A DNA stretch of 64,000 nucleotides from positions 558,001 through 622,000 of the forward strand of contig WGMG01000001.1 in assembly GCA_016125185.1 (NCBI GenBank). The letters are read 5' to 3'. Shown here in pieces: positions 8,425-17,699 of this stretch. Positions within the stretch are counted from its first letter, which is position 1, and every line of letters starts with the position of its first letter. The notes below the pieces were generated by a model, which ran no database searches, was not told the DNA's origin, and saw only the letters and a list, made by a program, of their open reading frames with translations. The position numbers and the translations under genes were made by a program. The DNA is from Armatimonadota bacterium. Lineage in GTDB: Bacteria > Armatimonadota > Fimbriimonadia > Fimbriimonadales > Fimbriimonadaceae.

Positions 8425-9242
8425 CCAACAACTGATTCCCAGATTGCCGCAGATATTCGGGCGATCAGCCCAAACCCATTCTCCTCACGCTCAATTCCCC
8501 GCGTCATCACGGACAGAATAAGCGGACGACGACCATCCGACAAAAGAATGCCGAAATCATGAAAGTGGCGGTCGATCCAACCCGTTTTGTGGGCAACGCG
8601 AACGTTTTTCGGTAGAAGCGCGGGAAGACCGGTATTGAATTCCTGCCCTAACAGCACATCAATCATCCCGCGAGAGGCTTCGGGCGAAATGAATTGACCT
8701 TCCGCCAAGCAACGAAGAATCTGGGTCATGCCTCGGGCCGTTGCCACGTTGTTGAGGCCAGCCGCATGGGCCCGATTATCCTCCGGTCCCCGAAGAACCA
8801 GAAGGTCACCGGCCCCCAACTTTTTCATCGTCTCTGTAACCGAAGATGCTGAGACCAGTTCGATGAGGAGATTTGTGGCCAGATTGCTACTCCGAACGAT
8901 CATCAGGCGGTTCAATTCTCGCAAGGAGACGCGCTGGCCCATCCGATCGTAAAGGCTTTGTTCGGCATCGTCCTCTCGACTCACCGAAAAGAAGGAGCCG
9001 TCGGCGATGCTAACGAAGGAGTTCCGAACAACGATCTCTCGGCCCAGCGAAAATCGACCTTCATGCGCCTGACGGAAGAGTTCCATCATCAAGCAAACCT
9101 TCATGGTGCTGGCGGGGTGGAAGGGCACATCTGCGTTCAGGAAGAGTTCTTGTCCGGTTTCCAAATCCACCGTTGCCACGCCGACACATTCGGCTCCCGT
9201 TTGGTCGATCAGTTGCTCGATTTTTGTCGCAAGGCTATTCAT
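8421..9242 (-). CDS. Class A beta-lactamase-like serine hydrolase
   Basis: 273 residues with the penicillin-recognising fold. The nucleophile motif is S45-T-M-K48, the second motif is S118-S-N120, and the third is K219-T-G221. The omega-loop position of the deacylating glutamate (class A ExxLN) reads AAGLN, with Ala at residue 160, so true beta-lactamase activity is doubtful. I see no signal peptide, so it may act in the cytoplasm, or export may use an unrecognised route. It overlaps the end of the glycosidase-like gene by eight bases and is the last gene of a three-gene operon with the GH5 cellulase. A D-ala-peptidase or esterase role is possible. Confidence 0.8.
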   Translation of the reverse strand: MNSLATKIEQLIDQTGAECVGVATVDLETGQELFLNADVPFHPASTMKVCLMMELFRQAHEGRFSLGREIVVRNSFVSIADGSFFSVSREDDAEQSLYDRMGQRVSLRELNRLMIVRSSNLATNLLIELVSASSVTETMKKLGAGDLLVLRGPEDNRAHAAGLNNVATARGMTQILRCLAEGQFISPEASRGMIDVLLGQEFNTGLPALLPKNVRVAHKTGWIDRHFHDFGILLSDGRRPLILSVMTRGIEREENGFGLIARISAAIWESVVG

Positions 9243-10527
9243 AGGTAAAACCTTGCAAGACCGAATAAGGTAGGGCCACCGAGGCCAGATAGCCGCCGTT
9301 TTGGTAGTGGTTCAAGGTGGGATTGAAGCATTCCCAAGGGCGATCGCCGCCTTTTCGCAAGTGAGCGATATAGTCCTTGAATGCTCGTTTCGCTAGCTTC
9401 AGGTCAACCCGAGCCAGCGCCGCAATCAGCCAGCCGGCAGGAGTGTGCCAGTAGGCTCCGTTCTGGTAGATGCCTTTCGGAGTCAGAGCCTTTTCCCATG
9501 CCGACTTTTCGGAAAAGTCGTGATCGGTCGGAACGTGTCGCACGGCCGAATCGATGGTGATGGTGCCTCGGACATAACTGTCGGCTACTCGCTCGAAGAC
9601 AGCCTGATCACTGACCGCGCCCAGGTTTAGGGCCAACAAGGTGCCCCAAACATCCGGCTGGCCCGAGCCGACGCCAGTTGACGCGTACAACCACCCATCA
9701 GACTTTAGGAACACATCTCGAATGGAAGCTAGAAGCTTTGTAACGACGGTCGCGTACTTGGCGTCACCAGTGAGCTCCGACAGTTCGGTCGCCGCCCGAA
9801 ATCGCAGGAGCGATGGATAGAGCAACATTCCCGAGAGCGTGACTGAATCGCAGAAGCCGAACCCAACGGCCCGAAGCGCCTCGCGAGTGACGACCAACTC
9901 CGATTTTGGATCGTAGGCAGGGCTGAAGAAGGCGAGTTCCAAACGCGAGCGAAGCGAGTAGTTGCCGATGAATCGTTGGAGGAAGTTCCGATCCTTCTTC
10001 TGTTTCGCCAAAAGCCAGGCAATGTGAACAAACTCGTAATGGTCATCCACCGGCGGATACGTTCCGAAGGGCTCACCTCCCTGGTCCTCGCCGGACGAGT
10101 AAGTTCCGGGGTAGTAGACCGGCTTGCCGTCGAAGTTGATGTGGTCAGGAATGCAGTAGGGAGGCAAAACCGCACCGCTCTTCAGGTAGCGGCGATTCGC
10201 CCCGTTTTGGCAACGAGCAATAAGCAAGAGATGATCTTCGATCTCCTGCGTTGGCATCAGCCCGGAGTCTGCCGCCATCGAGAAGTCGCGAATCCAAAAT
10301 GCCGGATAGCCGAGGCGTCCAGGCGTAACCAACGCAAAGCCGCACGTGTTCTCGATCGGCCACCCTTTTGGACCGTGCGATCCTGGAGGGACTCGGGAAC
10401 CTTCGAGAGTTGTTAAGACCAGATTACGAAGAAACTCCTCGTCGGTCTCGATGCTCGGTCCGAGCTTCGTCGCGAGCAGGGCTCCGCCCGACATCGACAG
10501 AAAGTCACGCCGCGAATAGCCGCTCAT
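9235..10527 (-). CDS. Tat-exported six-hairpin glycosidase-like protein
   Basis: 430 residues. The N-terminus SRRDFLSMSGGALLA is a twin-arginine signal. The body has the spaced aromatic and acidic motifs of alpha/alpha six-barrel glycosidases: YPAFWIRDFSMAADSGL, which resembles the catalytic region of amylo-glucosidase and rhamnosidase families, then GTYPPVDDHYEFVHIAW, and YQNGAYWHTPAGWLIAAL. I cannot assign a numbered GH family from sequence alone. It is nine bases downstream of the GH5 gene and overlaps the serine hydrolase, so a role in oligosaccharide breakdown in the cell envelope is the best inference. Confidence 0.65.
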   Translation of the reverse strand: MSGYSRRDFLSMSGGALLATKLGPSIETDEEFLRNLVLTTLEGSRVPPGSHGPKGWPIENTCGFALVTPGRLGYPAFWIRDFSMAADSGLMPTQEIEDHLLLIARCQNGANRRYLKSGAVLPPYCIPDHINFDGKPVYYPGTYSSGEDQGGEPFGTYPPVDDHYEFVHIAWLLAKQKKDRNFLQRFIGNYSLRSRLELAFFSPAYDPKSELVVTREALRAVGFGFCDSVTLSGMLLYPSLLRFRAATELSELTGDAKYATVVTKLLASIRDVFLKSDGWLYASTGVGSGQPDVWGTLLALNLGAVSDQAVFERVADSYVRGTITIDSAVRHVPTDHDFSEKSAWEKALTPKGIYQNGAYWHTPAGWLIAALARVDLKLAKRAFKDYIAHLRKGGDRPWECFNPTLNHYQNGGYLASVALPYSVLQGFTYE

Positions 10528-10536
10528 CCTAGGGGA

Positions 10537-11613
10537 TTATAGACCCGGGCGGCTCGCCAGATTTGCCTTGACCAACGCTCCGAACGACGGCGAAGGCTTG
10601 TACTCCCACCCACGCTGAAGTAGGCACGGGCCGGCGGCGGGATGAAGATCCCAGGCCGTCCAGTTGCACTTGCGGGTATCCCACTCCTTGAGCATCCTTT
10701 CAACCCACGGGTTCGGGTCGTTGACCTTGTCGCCGCGATTCTCCGATCCAAACTCGCTCATGATGATAGGAATGGTGGGGAGGGCGGCGTCTAGTTTCTC
10801 CAAGTACTTCTCGATGGAATCGCCTTTGATGGGATAGTCGTGGCAGGCGTAAACCACGCCCTGACCGCCTTTGCTGTCCTTTAGTTGGAATCCCTTGAGG
10901 AAACCTGAAAGATCATAGGCCCAGTCGAGGCCGCCCGCGATAACGAGATTGCGAGCGCCCACCGACCGGACTGCGTCCAATAACCCCTGCATGCCCGGTG
11001 TCTGATACGTCACAGGCTTAAATTGTCCCTGCCGCGCGCCTGGTCCCTTTGTTTCTTCGACCGTGCCTCCGTTGCGCCAAATCTCCCAACTGACATCGTG
11101 CGGTTCGTTGTAGAGATCGAAGAAGACGGCCGGGTTATTTCGGTACGTTTTGGCACAGTCTTTCCAAAAATCCAGCGTGTACATATCGGGCATTTGATGC
11201 TGGCCGATGTTCTTTCCCCACTCACCTGCGTTGTTCCAGTGCATGTCGAGCATGACGTAGCAACTGTTCGATGAACACCAATCGACCACCTGTTTGACGA
11301 GGGCGCGATAAGCGACGCCGTCGTCCTTTTGCTCGGGCGCTTTCCCGAACCAGCGGTCCTGGGAGAGCGGCAGCCGGATGTGATTGACCTTCCAATCATT
11401 GACCGCAACTTTGACGGTGTCGAGGATGTGGCCCTCGCCGTCCGAAGACCATTCAAGACTGGCGCAGTTGACCCCTCGTAAAATGACGGGTTTTCCTTTG
11501 TCATTGAGAATTTGATTCCCCTTGACGTGAAGCGGTGGGAGTTTGGGTACCTTGGCCTGGGTTGGCGAGGCGAACAGCAACGGTGCTAGCGAACAGAGAA
11601 GGAGACTCATCAT
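10537..11613 (-). CDS. Secreted GH5 family cellulase/endoglucanase
   Basis: 358 residues. Residues 1-20 are a Sec signal (LLLCSLAPLLFASPTQA). The catalytic barrel shows the GH5 landmarks: LRGVNCASLEW, HIRLPLSQDRW, the acid/base in DLYNEPHDVSW (Glu170) and the nucleophile in IIMSEFGSE (Glu287). It should cut beta-1,4-glucans or mannans outside the cytoplasm. The start has ATG ATG, and the first is taken. An upstream TACAAT (minus strand, 11647-11642) may be the -10 box of this operon. It lies first in the operon with the glycosidase-like and serine hydrolase genes. Confidence 0.9.
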   Translation of the reverse strand: MMSLLLCSLAPLLFASPTQAKVPKLPPLHVKGNQILNDKGKPVILRGVNCASLEWSSDGEGHILDTVKVAVNDWKVNHIRLPLSQDRWFGKAPEQKDDGVAYRALVKQVVDWCSSNSCYVMLDMHWNNAGEWGKNIGQHQMPDMYTLDFWKDCAKTYRNNPAVFFDLYNEPHDVSWEIWRNGGTVEETKGPGARQGQFKPVTYQTPGMQGLLDAVRSVGARNLVIAGGLDWAYDLSGFLKGFQLKDSKGGQGVVYACHDYPIKGDSIEKYLEKLDAALPTIPIIMSEFGSENRGDKVNDPNPWVERMLKEWDTRKCNWTAWDLHPAAGPCLLQRGWEYKPSPSFGALVKANLASRPGL

Positions 11614-11752
11614 CGAACCTCAAACGGGCAATTTTACGGGCATTGTAACACAAACCTTAACGTTTGATCTACCGATATATCATCAATTTTCTTGAATTCC
11701 AGTCAAGCAAGAAAAGCCATGAACGCGATACACTATGTATAAGTAGGTCTTT

Positions 11753-12298
11753 GTGAAGATAGGGTTCGTTCTTCTGGGTACAGCGCTCGTGGTTCCATTC
11801 ATATGTTTGGGGCTGAAGCACGAGTCGTCGGCGGCCCGAGTGGACCTGCGAAGCCAAAACGTCGCCGTTCGCGTTTCTATCGTGAAGGTGAGTGCCTGGG
11901 ACCGATGGACCGGCGCGACCTCAAGCGACACCAGCGATGGAGCCGACAACCGATCAGCGATCGGGGTGGATGGCGAAGCGCCCGACACTCGCATTGGCAC
12001 CATCACGGTTTCGACCTTGGGCAAGGTCTACACGTTGCCTGCCAACATGGTTCGCGACTGCTTTACGCCGCGGCAGACCAACAACGGTTGGACGATCCGC
12101 CGAGGAAACGATGGGGTCTACGTCGGCACCATGACGGGTATTGGCCTGGGCCGAACGCTCGTGTGGTGGGAGATCAGCGCCGACCGCAAGGTTCGACGAT
12201 GGGTCTACCCAATGCAGGAGCACCGCGACTTGGCCTCGTTGCCCAAGCCGACCGACCAGCCGGTCGAAACTCAAAAGCTCCTTTCGTTCGACGAATAG
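11753..12298 (+). CDS. Small exported or membrane-anchored protein, unknown
   Basis: 181 residues from a GTG start. Residues 1-20 are one hydrophobic segment (IGFVLLGTALVVPFICLG), then a polar domain rich in Trp and Thr (LGRTLVWWEISADRKVRRWVYPM). I recognise no family. Frame quality is good: the codon bias fits the neighbours, and no competing frame has a hydrophobic leader. A TATAAG sits nine bases before the GTG. It is followed 27 bases later by the Fpg gene, which has its own -10 box. Confidence 0.6.
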   Translation: MKIGFVLLGTALVVPFICLGLKHESSAARVDLRSQNVAVRVSIVKVSAWDRWTGATSSDTSDGADNRSAIGVDGEAPDTRIGTITVSTLGKVYTLPANMVRDCFTPRQTNNGWTIRRGNDGVYVGTMTGIGLGRTLVWWEISADRKVRRWVYPMQEHRDLASLPKPTDQPVETQKLLSFDE

Positions 12299-12313
12299 TT
12301 CCATTCGCTCGGA

Positions 12314-12319
12314 TAAGAT
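12314..12319 (+). promoter_or_regulatory. -10 box TAAGAT six bases before the fpg ATG
   Basis: TAAGAT followed by exactly six bases and then ATG at 12326. Transcription would start on the A of the start codon, giving a leaderless mRNA. No good -35 box is seen at 16-18 bases, and there is no Shine-Dalgarno site. Confidence 0.55.
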
Positions 12320-12325
12320 GTTCCT

Positions 12326-13243
12326 ATGCCGGAGTACCCGGACATCGAGCTCTATTTGACGCGCCTGCGCGAGCGGATCATCGACGAACCGCTGGAGAAG
12401 ATTCAGTTCTTTAACGTGTTTGTGCTCCGCTCGGTCGGAATCCCGCCGAGTGAACTTGAGTGCCGTCTCGTGACCGACGTCTTTCGAATCGGCAAGCGAA
12501 TCGTGATCGAGCTTCAGCAGGAACGATTCATTGTCATCCACCTGATGATTGCGGGTCGCCTGCAATGGCAGAGTCCGCCACCGCCCGAGAAACGAGCGAA
12601 CGGCAAGATCATGCTGGCAGCCTTTCGCTTTCCCACCGGCCAGTTGAGCCTTATCGAACCGAGTTCGAAGAAGCGAGCGTCGATCTACTTGGTTCGCGGG
12701 AGAGAGGCGTTGGACGAGCACCGACGGGAGGGTTTGAACGTGTTCGAGGCGACATTGGACCAATTCAAGGAGAAGCTGTTGTCCGAAAACCGGACCCTGA
12801 AGCGGGCGCTGACCAACCCGTCGTGGTTCGATGGCATCGGCAATGCGTATTCGGATGAGATTCTGTTTGCCGCTAAATTGTCGCCACTCCGGCTTACGCG
12901 GAACCTGAAACCAGATGAGATCGAGCGTTTGTTCCACGCTTGTCGGGACACGCTGGCGTATTGGCGCGACCGACTGCAGGAACTGTATCCAGGGTTTCCA
13001 CGATCGGGCGACGTGACCGCTTTTAGACCCGATTTTGCCACGCATGGACGTTATCGGAAGCCGTGCCCGGTCTGCGGTTCACCGATCCAGCATATCGTGT
13101 ACGCCGAGAATGAGACGAACTATTGCGCGACGTGTCAGAACGAGGGGCGGTTGCTCGCGGATCGGTCGCTGTCGAGGTTGTTGAAGAGCGATTGGCCGAA
13201 GACGTTGGAGGACATGTTGGAGGGCAAAGCGGGTGAAGATTGA
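12326..13243 (+). CDS. mutM: Fpg/Nei-family DNA glycosylase
   Basis: 305 residues. The N-terminus MPEYPDIELY provides the catalytic Pro2 and Glu3 of formamidopyrimidine/endonuclease VIII glycosylases. NPSWFDGIGNAYSDEILF is the helix-two-turn-helix with the invariant G-N-Y/A-D-E. The C-terminal zinc finger is CPVCGSPIQ..YCATCQ, near residues 248-272. It removes oxidised bases and nicks the strand. The PDIE variant and the length of 305 (usual 270-290) place it in an atypical subgroup, and Fpg versus Nei cannot be settled here. The start is fixed by Pro2. Confidence 0.88.
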   Translation: MPEYPDIELYLTRLRERIIDEPLEKIQFFNVFVLRSVGIPPSELECRLVTDVFRIGKRIVIELQQERFIVIHLMIAGRLQWQSPPPPEKRANGKIMLAAFRFPTGQLSLIEPSSKKRASIYLVRGREALDEHRREGLNVFEATLDQFKEKLLSENRTLKRALTNPSWFDGIGNAYSDEILFAAKLSPLRLTRNLKPDEIERLFHACRDTLAYWRDRLQELYPGFPRSGDVTAFRPDFATHGRYRKPCPVCGSPIQHIVYAENETNYCATCQNEGRLLADRSLSRLLKSDWPKTLEDMLEGKAGED

Positions 13244-13288
13244 TGGTTCGAATATTCTCACTTTTGGCACTTGAGACGTGGACGTTCT

Positions 13289-13410
13289 GGCGGCAATAAT
13301 CGCCGGGTCGTCCCGATCCTCGGGACTCCTCGGACTTCCCTGTTTTCGTGTGCACACCCAGCCCTTGCGGACTGGGCTAAGTTAAAACGGGCTTACAGCC
13401 CTACCGGTCG
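13289..13410 (-). repeat. Repeat R2, copy 3 (inverted)
   Basis: Read on the minus strand this matches the R2 core: GGGCTGTAAGCCCG, then AACTTAGCCCAG, GGCTGGG, GGAGTCCCGA and finally CCCGGCGATTATTGCC. It lacks the first 50 bases of copies 1 and 2. It lies between the fpg stop and the next gene. Confidence 0.85.
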
Positions 13411-13511
13411 TCGTGATTTGAGGGATTTACCTCGCTTCATTCATTTGAGGAAATGGTTCCTCGGAAGATCAGCCAGACCACGTAAATGTCAGGCCGGACG
13501 AAAAATCAACT

Positions 13512-13517
13512 TACAAT
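13512..13517 (+). promoter_or_regulatory. -10 box TACAAT seven bases before ATG 13525
   Basis: TACAAT followed by seven bases and ATG. This supports the start at 13525 rather than the upstream ATG at 13486, which lies in repeat-flanking sequence. Confidence 0.5.
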
Positions 13518-13524
13518 ACTCCTG

Positions 13525-14049
13525 ATGGCGGATGAGCTTCGGGAGTTTTTGAAGATCGTCTTCGGCGTTACGCTGATCGCTATCCTATTTGGGACGCTTC
13601 TCGCTTTCGTGTCCATCGGAGTGTGTCCAGAGTACTTTTCGGAGCGAGGACGAGTCGTTATCTACTATAGCTCTCCAACTTCGCTTGCTATCCTATCGGG
13701 AATCCTGGATTGGTGGCGATACGGATTCTGCTGTGGAGTCGCACTCGCCATCGTTGCTCGCCTTGGGCGGCCCGAACCTGTGCGGGCTCGATCCGTCTTG
13801 AGCAAAACCGCACTCCTGGGTTGCGTCGGATTGATAGCGTCGGTCGGCCTCCTTTGGTATCTAAGTCGAAACCCAAACAACTACGATCCGCAGTGGGACG
13901 CAGACCCCCGTTATATGGCCGTCCTTATTTCCTATCTGGTCGGCCATGGGTTTTTTGTCTTGCTTGACATTGGGCTTGGCACGGTTATCATCGTCAAACG
14001 ATTTAGAATCGGACCGAAGTCGCGCGCTGGCCTCTTAGACTCAGCATAG
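13525..14049 (+). CDS. Multi-pass membrane protein, unknown
   Basis: 174 residues starting MADELREF. Four hydrophobic segments are visible: VTLIAILFGTLLAFVSIGV, YGFCCGVALAIVA, ALLGCVGLIASVGLLWYL and GHGFFVLLDIGLGTVIIV. No domain is recognised. The start at 13525 is preferred because of the -10 box seven bases upstream. A longer form from 13486 would add 13 polar residues. The stop is 17 bases from the convergent rhaI stop. Confidence 0.6.
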   Translation: MADELREFLKIVFGVTLIAILFGTLLAFVSIGVCPEYFSERGRVVIYYSSPTSLAILSGILDWWRYGFCCGVALAIVARLGRPEPVRARSVLSKTALLGCVGLIASVGLLWYLSRNPNNYDPQWDADPRYMAVLISYLVGHGFFVLLDIGLGTVIIVKRFRIGPKSRAGLLDSA

Positions 14050-14066
14050 GCTGAGCTAGAACTTTT

Positions 14067-15248
14067 TTAGCCCTTTCGTTGCTCAGCCAACTTCGCTTCG
14101 ATTCCGCTTTCGCGGAGGTCGCGGATGGGGTCGACGGGGACGCCCATTCGGGTTCGGACTTCGGCGAGGAGCGGACGGACGTCGGTTTCGAATGCATCGA
14201 CCATGATTCGGTGGGCACCAAGCACGTCGCCGGCCGCTTGGGCGGCGGCGAGCGCCTTATAGTCCACGATCAGGGCTTTGGCGAGGGCGGTTTGACAGTT
14301 GAGGACGCTGAGGAGCATGGCTTCTAGCTTGGGCTCGATGTTGTGGCTCTGGTCGATCATGTAGGCCACGTCCTTGGCGAGCGATCCGGCCGAGACGAGT
14401 TCGGTGAAGATGACGAACAGTTCGAACGGATTGGTGCTCCCCACGATCAGATCGTCGTCAGCATAGTTGCGCGCATTGAAGTGAAAGCCGCCGAGGCAAC
14501 CCTCGTCGAGGAGTTGGGCGACGATGTATGCGATGTTGGTGCCGGGGGCGTGATGGCCAGTGTCGACGAGGACCTGGGCTTGCGGCCCAAGGCGGCGGCA
14601 AAGCGCAAACGACGTTCCCCAATCGGCGATGTCGGTGTGGTAAAACGCGGGCTCGAAGAACTTGTATTCCAACAACATGCGGGAGTCTTGCGGAAGGTTC
14701 TTGTAAACTTTGGCGAGAGTCTCCAGCAAGTAGCCTTTGCGCCGACGGATCGAGTCTTGGCCAGCGTAGTTGGTGCCGTCGGCCAGCCACACGGAAAGGA
14801 GGTCGCTACCGGTGGCCCGCATGATGTCGCAACACTCGTGCATGTGCTCCACGGCTCGGTCGCGGACTTCGGCGGAAGGATGGCACAGGCTTCCCAGCAT
14901 GTACATCTCTTCCTGGAAGACGTTGGGGTTGATGGCCCCAATTTGGACACCTTTGGACTGGGCGTACTGGCCTAGGGCGGACCAGTCGTCGACAAAGTCC
15001 CACGGGATGTGTAGAGCCACACTGGGGGCGATTCCGGAGAGTTTGTGGATGAGGGCGGCATCGTCGATCTTTTCGTGCACGTCGCGCGCGGCGGCGGGAT
15101 TGGGAAAGACGCGGAAGCGGGTTCCGCTGTTTCCATAGCCCCAACTCGGGGTCTCGATATGCTGTTGCCGAAGCTGGGAAATCACCGCTTCGGTGTCTAT
15201 ACCCTTGGCGGAAAGGTTGGCGGCAAGCCCGTGGAACGCGTCACTCAT
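14067..15248 (-). CDS. rhaI: L-rhamnose isomerase (RhaI type)
   Basis: 393 residues of the xylose-isomerase-like TIM barrel family (L-rhamnose catabolism isomerase, Pseudomonas stutzeri type). Metal and substrate landmarks are [55 protein letters not shown] and [15 protein letters not shown]. It converts L-rhamnose to L-rhamnulose and so supplies the step missing from the operon at 1-8424. The ATG at 15248 is chosen over the 31-residue extension from 15341 because the extension is low in conserved features and overlaps the end of the upstream TPR gene. It is downstream of the TPR lipoprotein genes on the same strand, 62 bases away. Confidence 0.9.
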   Translation of the reverse strand: MSDAFHGLAANLSAKGIDTEAVISQLRQQHIETPSWGYGNSGTRFRVFPNPAAARDVHEKIDDAALIHKLSGIAPSVALHIPWDFVDDWSALGQYAQSKGVQIGAINPNVFQEEMYMLGSLCHPSAEVRDRAVEHMHECCDIMRATGSDLLSVWLADGTNYAGQDSIRRRKGYLLETLAKVYKNLPQDSRMLLEYKFFEPAFYHTDIADWGTSFALCRRLGPQAQVLVDTGHHAPGTNIAYIVAQLLDEGCLGGFHFNARNYADDDLIVGSTNPFELFVIFTELVSAGSLAKDVAYMIDQSHNIEPKLEAMLLSVLNCQTALAKALIVDYKALAAAQAAGDVLGAHRIMVDAFETDVRPLLAEVRTRMGVPVDPIRDLRESGIEAKLAEQRKG

Positions 15249-15310
15249 CTTCGAATCAAACCTCTTGGAAGTATAGCTAGTCGGAGGGGTGATGGGCGGC
15301 CCGGCCAAAG

Positions 15311-17695
15311 CTAATACTCGGGCGTATCGCCAGCCTTCCACACGGCGGCGTACTTTCGAGCGGCCTTGGCTAACGCATCATCCGGGTATTCGCGGTTCAG
15401 ACGAGTCATCAAACGAATTCCCTTCTTCAGCAGGCGGTCCTTGTCATCCTCCCAGAAAGAATTGAAACGGCTCAAGGTTTCGTAGGCGACGCCCGCGCTG
15501 TAGAGCGCCTTTGGTACCAATTTACTGTTGGGGTACCGACGCACGAGTTCCTCGCAATACTCGATCACATGGGCGTCGCACTCGTGTTCGAACGCACTTC
15601 GCATGGCTCTCTCTTGCGAAAGACCCTTGTTTATGAGAGTGTTCCAAAAAACGGAGTACGCATCGGTGCGCCCGCCTTGCCACAATCCAGCGCTGTAGTA
15701 CATGAGAAGTCTTCGCTTCTTGGCATATTGGGCCATTGCGTACAAGGCTTCCGCGCGGGCTTTGGCCGTTGCGCCATGCAGGGACCGATTATGCAACGCC
15801 GCCATCGTTTTGACATCATCGAGAGGATCGATGTCATCCAACAAGTCCCGCTTAAAGTATTCGGCATTAGACTTGGACTGCGACATGTCGATTCCTTTTG
15901 CCATTCGCCACTCCTTGGGAAGACCCTCAAGGACCTCTTTGGCTTTGTCGAAGCGGTTGACGCGGAAGTAACGCATCGCCAGCGTGTAGCGGAGAGCGCC
16001 CCGCTCCGCACGGTTGGCGACGCGACTAATCTCCACTTTCAACTCCTCGGGCGACATCACCGAGTCGGCCACGAAGTATCGATCCTCGTCGTAGGCGATG
16101 TCGCGATAGAGTTCGTAAGCTCGCAACGCGCTTCCGTATTTCTCGTTAAGAAACGCGAGGTACTCACCCACGCTGTTGCGGATGTAATACTCTCGGCTGG
16201 TTCGATAGAGTTGGTCGAATAACCCCATCGCCTCGTGCGGTTGGCCGAGGCGCACTAGACAGGAAGCCTCTAGGTACCTTGCTCGCTCCGCAATATCACC
16301 CGGCGCGGTTTTGGCGACGCGAGCCATGGCCAGCGCGTGGCTATAGCGGCCTTGGTTGTACATCATTTGGCCAATGCGTCCGATGATGCCACGATTCGAT
16401 CGTGCGTGTTCGTCGATGCTCGCTTCGGCAAAATCCAGGAGGTTCCGTTCTTGCATGGGCGTCAGAGTCGTGTCTTCAATGCGGAAATCAAGATAGGACT
16501 CGAGCAGTTGGGGCTCGCGGCGCAGGCGACGCTGAAGCTCTTTGGCGCTCTCCACATCCATGCCGACAAAAAGGATTTTTCGAATCTCGTGGGAGGCATT
16601 GTAGCGCGTGTGAGCGTCAGGAGCGATGCTTCGAATTCTGAGCCAATGAAGGATCGAATTGGCCTTCCCGTTATATTCCAGTGCGACTTCGGCCAAGTTC
16701 TGCTCGCCACGGATGGCTTGCCAGATCATCGAAGAGTGAGACTGTGTGACGTAGTGATCGATGGCCGCCACAATGTTCCGCTTGACGACTAGGCAATAGG
16801 CACCGCGTAGTCCTTCAATCGAGTCTCGAAAGCGAGTTTTTGGATATCTCTGGAGCAGTCGATCAAAGATGGCAAAGGAGATCTGACTTCCCTCGGGATC
16901 AAACTCGACATCAAAGTAGCTTCGACCGGCCATCACGAGGGCGGCTTCGGCGCGAGGGCTATTAGGATACTTGTCGGCTAGCGCGAGGAGGGCTCTCGCG
17001 GCGTTCTGGTGATCCGATTTTAGGTTTTCGCAGGCCAGGACGTATTCGATATGCGGTTTCAAGCGCGGATCAGCCTCGAGCGTTTTCAACTCAGTCAGGC
17101 AATCCGCCTTTTGGAGATCGGAACCGTATTCGATCAGGTAACGATCCCGTAGGTATATGGCATAACCCTTGGAGTTGGCCGTCAGTCCTTCCCGAATCAG
17201 CTCTCTCCGATCGGCGACGAACGACTGGATGCGAACGGCGTTCGTCGTCTTGGCGAACACATCGGCCGCCTCGCGAAACCTGCCTTGGACTTCGAGATGG
17301 CGGGCGTGATGGACCCTTTGCCGATAATCGTCATAGGTCGTCGACTGAGTTTGACTGTTCTCGAACGCCATGATTTTGAATCGTTCGGTGTCATCGAGCG
17401 AGTAGTCTTCCGCCTTGGGATAGTCGGCCGTTATGGAACCATCCCAGTCGTCTGTTGGCGTTACGGGCGGCACCTGGTCGAAGTACGAATTGACCCCACG
17501 ACGAGCAGAAAAGCTCCAGTTATTGACCATCACCTCTTGGGGCACGCGGCCAAAGTCGATGACTTTGTCCTGATAAGTCCAGGCCGAGTTGAAGTGGACG
17601 GAATTATAGTTGGGGTAAATGCAGGCGACCAGTCCGGCGCCACTGAGGGCCAGGGCGACCCCTGCGGATAGCCAGATTTTGCGGAAACGCTTCAT
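15311..17695 (-). CDS. TPR-rich outer-envelope lipoprotein, paralogue B
   Basis: 794 residues beginning [19 protein letters not shown] and a Cys near residue 25 ([10 protein letters not shown]), read as a lipoprotein signal with an imperfect lipobox LVAC. The rest is mostly helical with repeated TPR-like pairs, for example [22 protein letters not shown] and [21 protein letters not shown]. It aligns along its whole length with the neighbouring 17700-20084 product, sharing DFGRVPQE near residue 45, a LMYYSxGLWxGGR block near 670 and a closing EYPxDxLAK..KYA. Both are 794 residues. Its ATG is four bases after the upstream stop. The function is unknown; a scaffold or assembly lipoprotein is a guess. 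Confidence 0.75.
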   Translation of the reverse strand: MKRFRKIWLSAGVALALSGAGLVACIYPNYNSVHFNSAWTYQDKVIDFGRVPQEVMVNNWSFSARRGVNSYFDQVPPVTPTDDWDGSITADYPKAEDYSLDDTERFKIMAFENSQTQSTTYDDYRQRVHHARHLEVQGRFREAADVFAKTTNAVRIQSFVADRRELIREGLTANSKGYAIYLRDRYLIEYGSDLQKADCLTELKTLEADPRLKPHIEYVLACENLKSDHQNAARALLALADKYPNSPRAEAALVMAGRSYFDVEFDPEGSQISFAIFDRLLQRYPKTRFRDSIEGLRGAYCLVVKRNIVAAIDHYVTQSHSSMIWQAIRGEQNLAEVALEYNGKANSILHWLRIRSIAPDAHTRYNASHEIRKILFVGMDVESAKELQRRLRREPQLLESYLDFRIEDTTLTPMQERNLLDFAEASIDEHARSNRGIIGRIGQMMYNQGRYSHALAMARVAKTAPGDIAERARYLEASCLVRLGQPHEAMGLFDQLYRTSREYYIRNSVGEYLAFLNEKYGSALRAYELYRDIAYDEDRYFVADSVMSPEELKVEISRVANRAERGALRYTLAMRYFRVNRFDKAKEVLEGLPKEWRMAKGIDMSQSKSNAEYFKRDLLDDIDPLDDVKTMAALHNRSLHGATAKARAEALYAMAQYAKKRRLLMYYSAGLWQGGRTDAYSVFWNTLINKGLSQERAMRSAFEHECDAHVIEYCEELVRRYPNSKLVPKALYSAGVAYETLSRFNSFWEDDKDRLLKKGIRLMTRLNREYPDDALAKAARKYAAVWKAGDTPEY

Positions 17696-17699
17696 CTCC

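Noticed and set aside
14343-14975. A 210-residue plus-strand frame opposite rhaI
   Set aside because: It is a shadow of rhaI, caused by codon bias. rhaI has clear family motifs.
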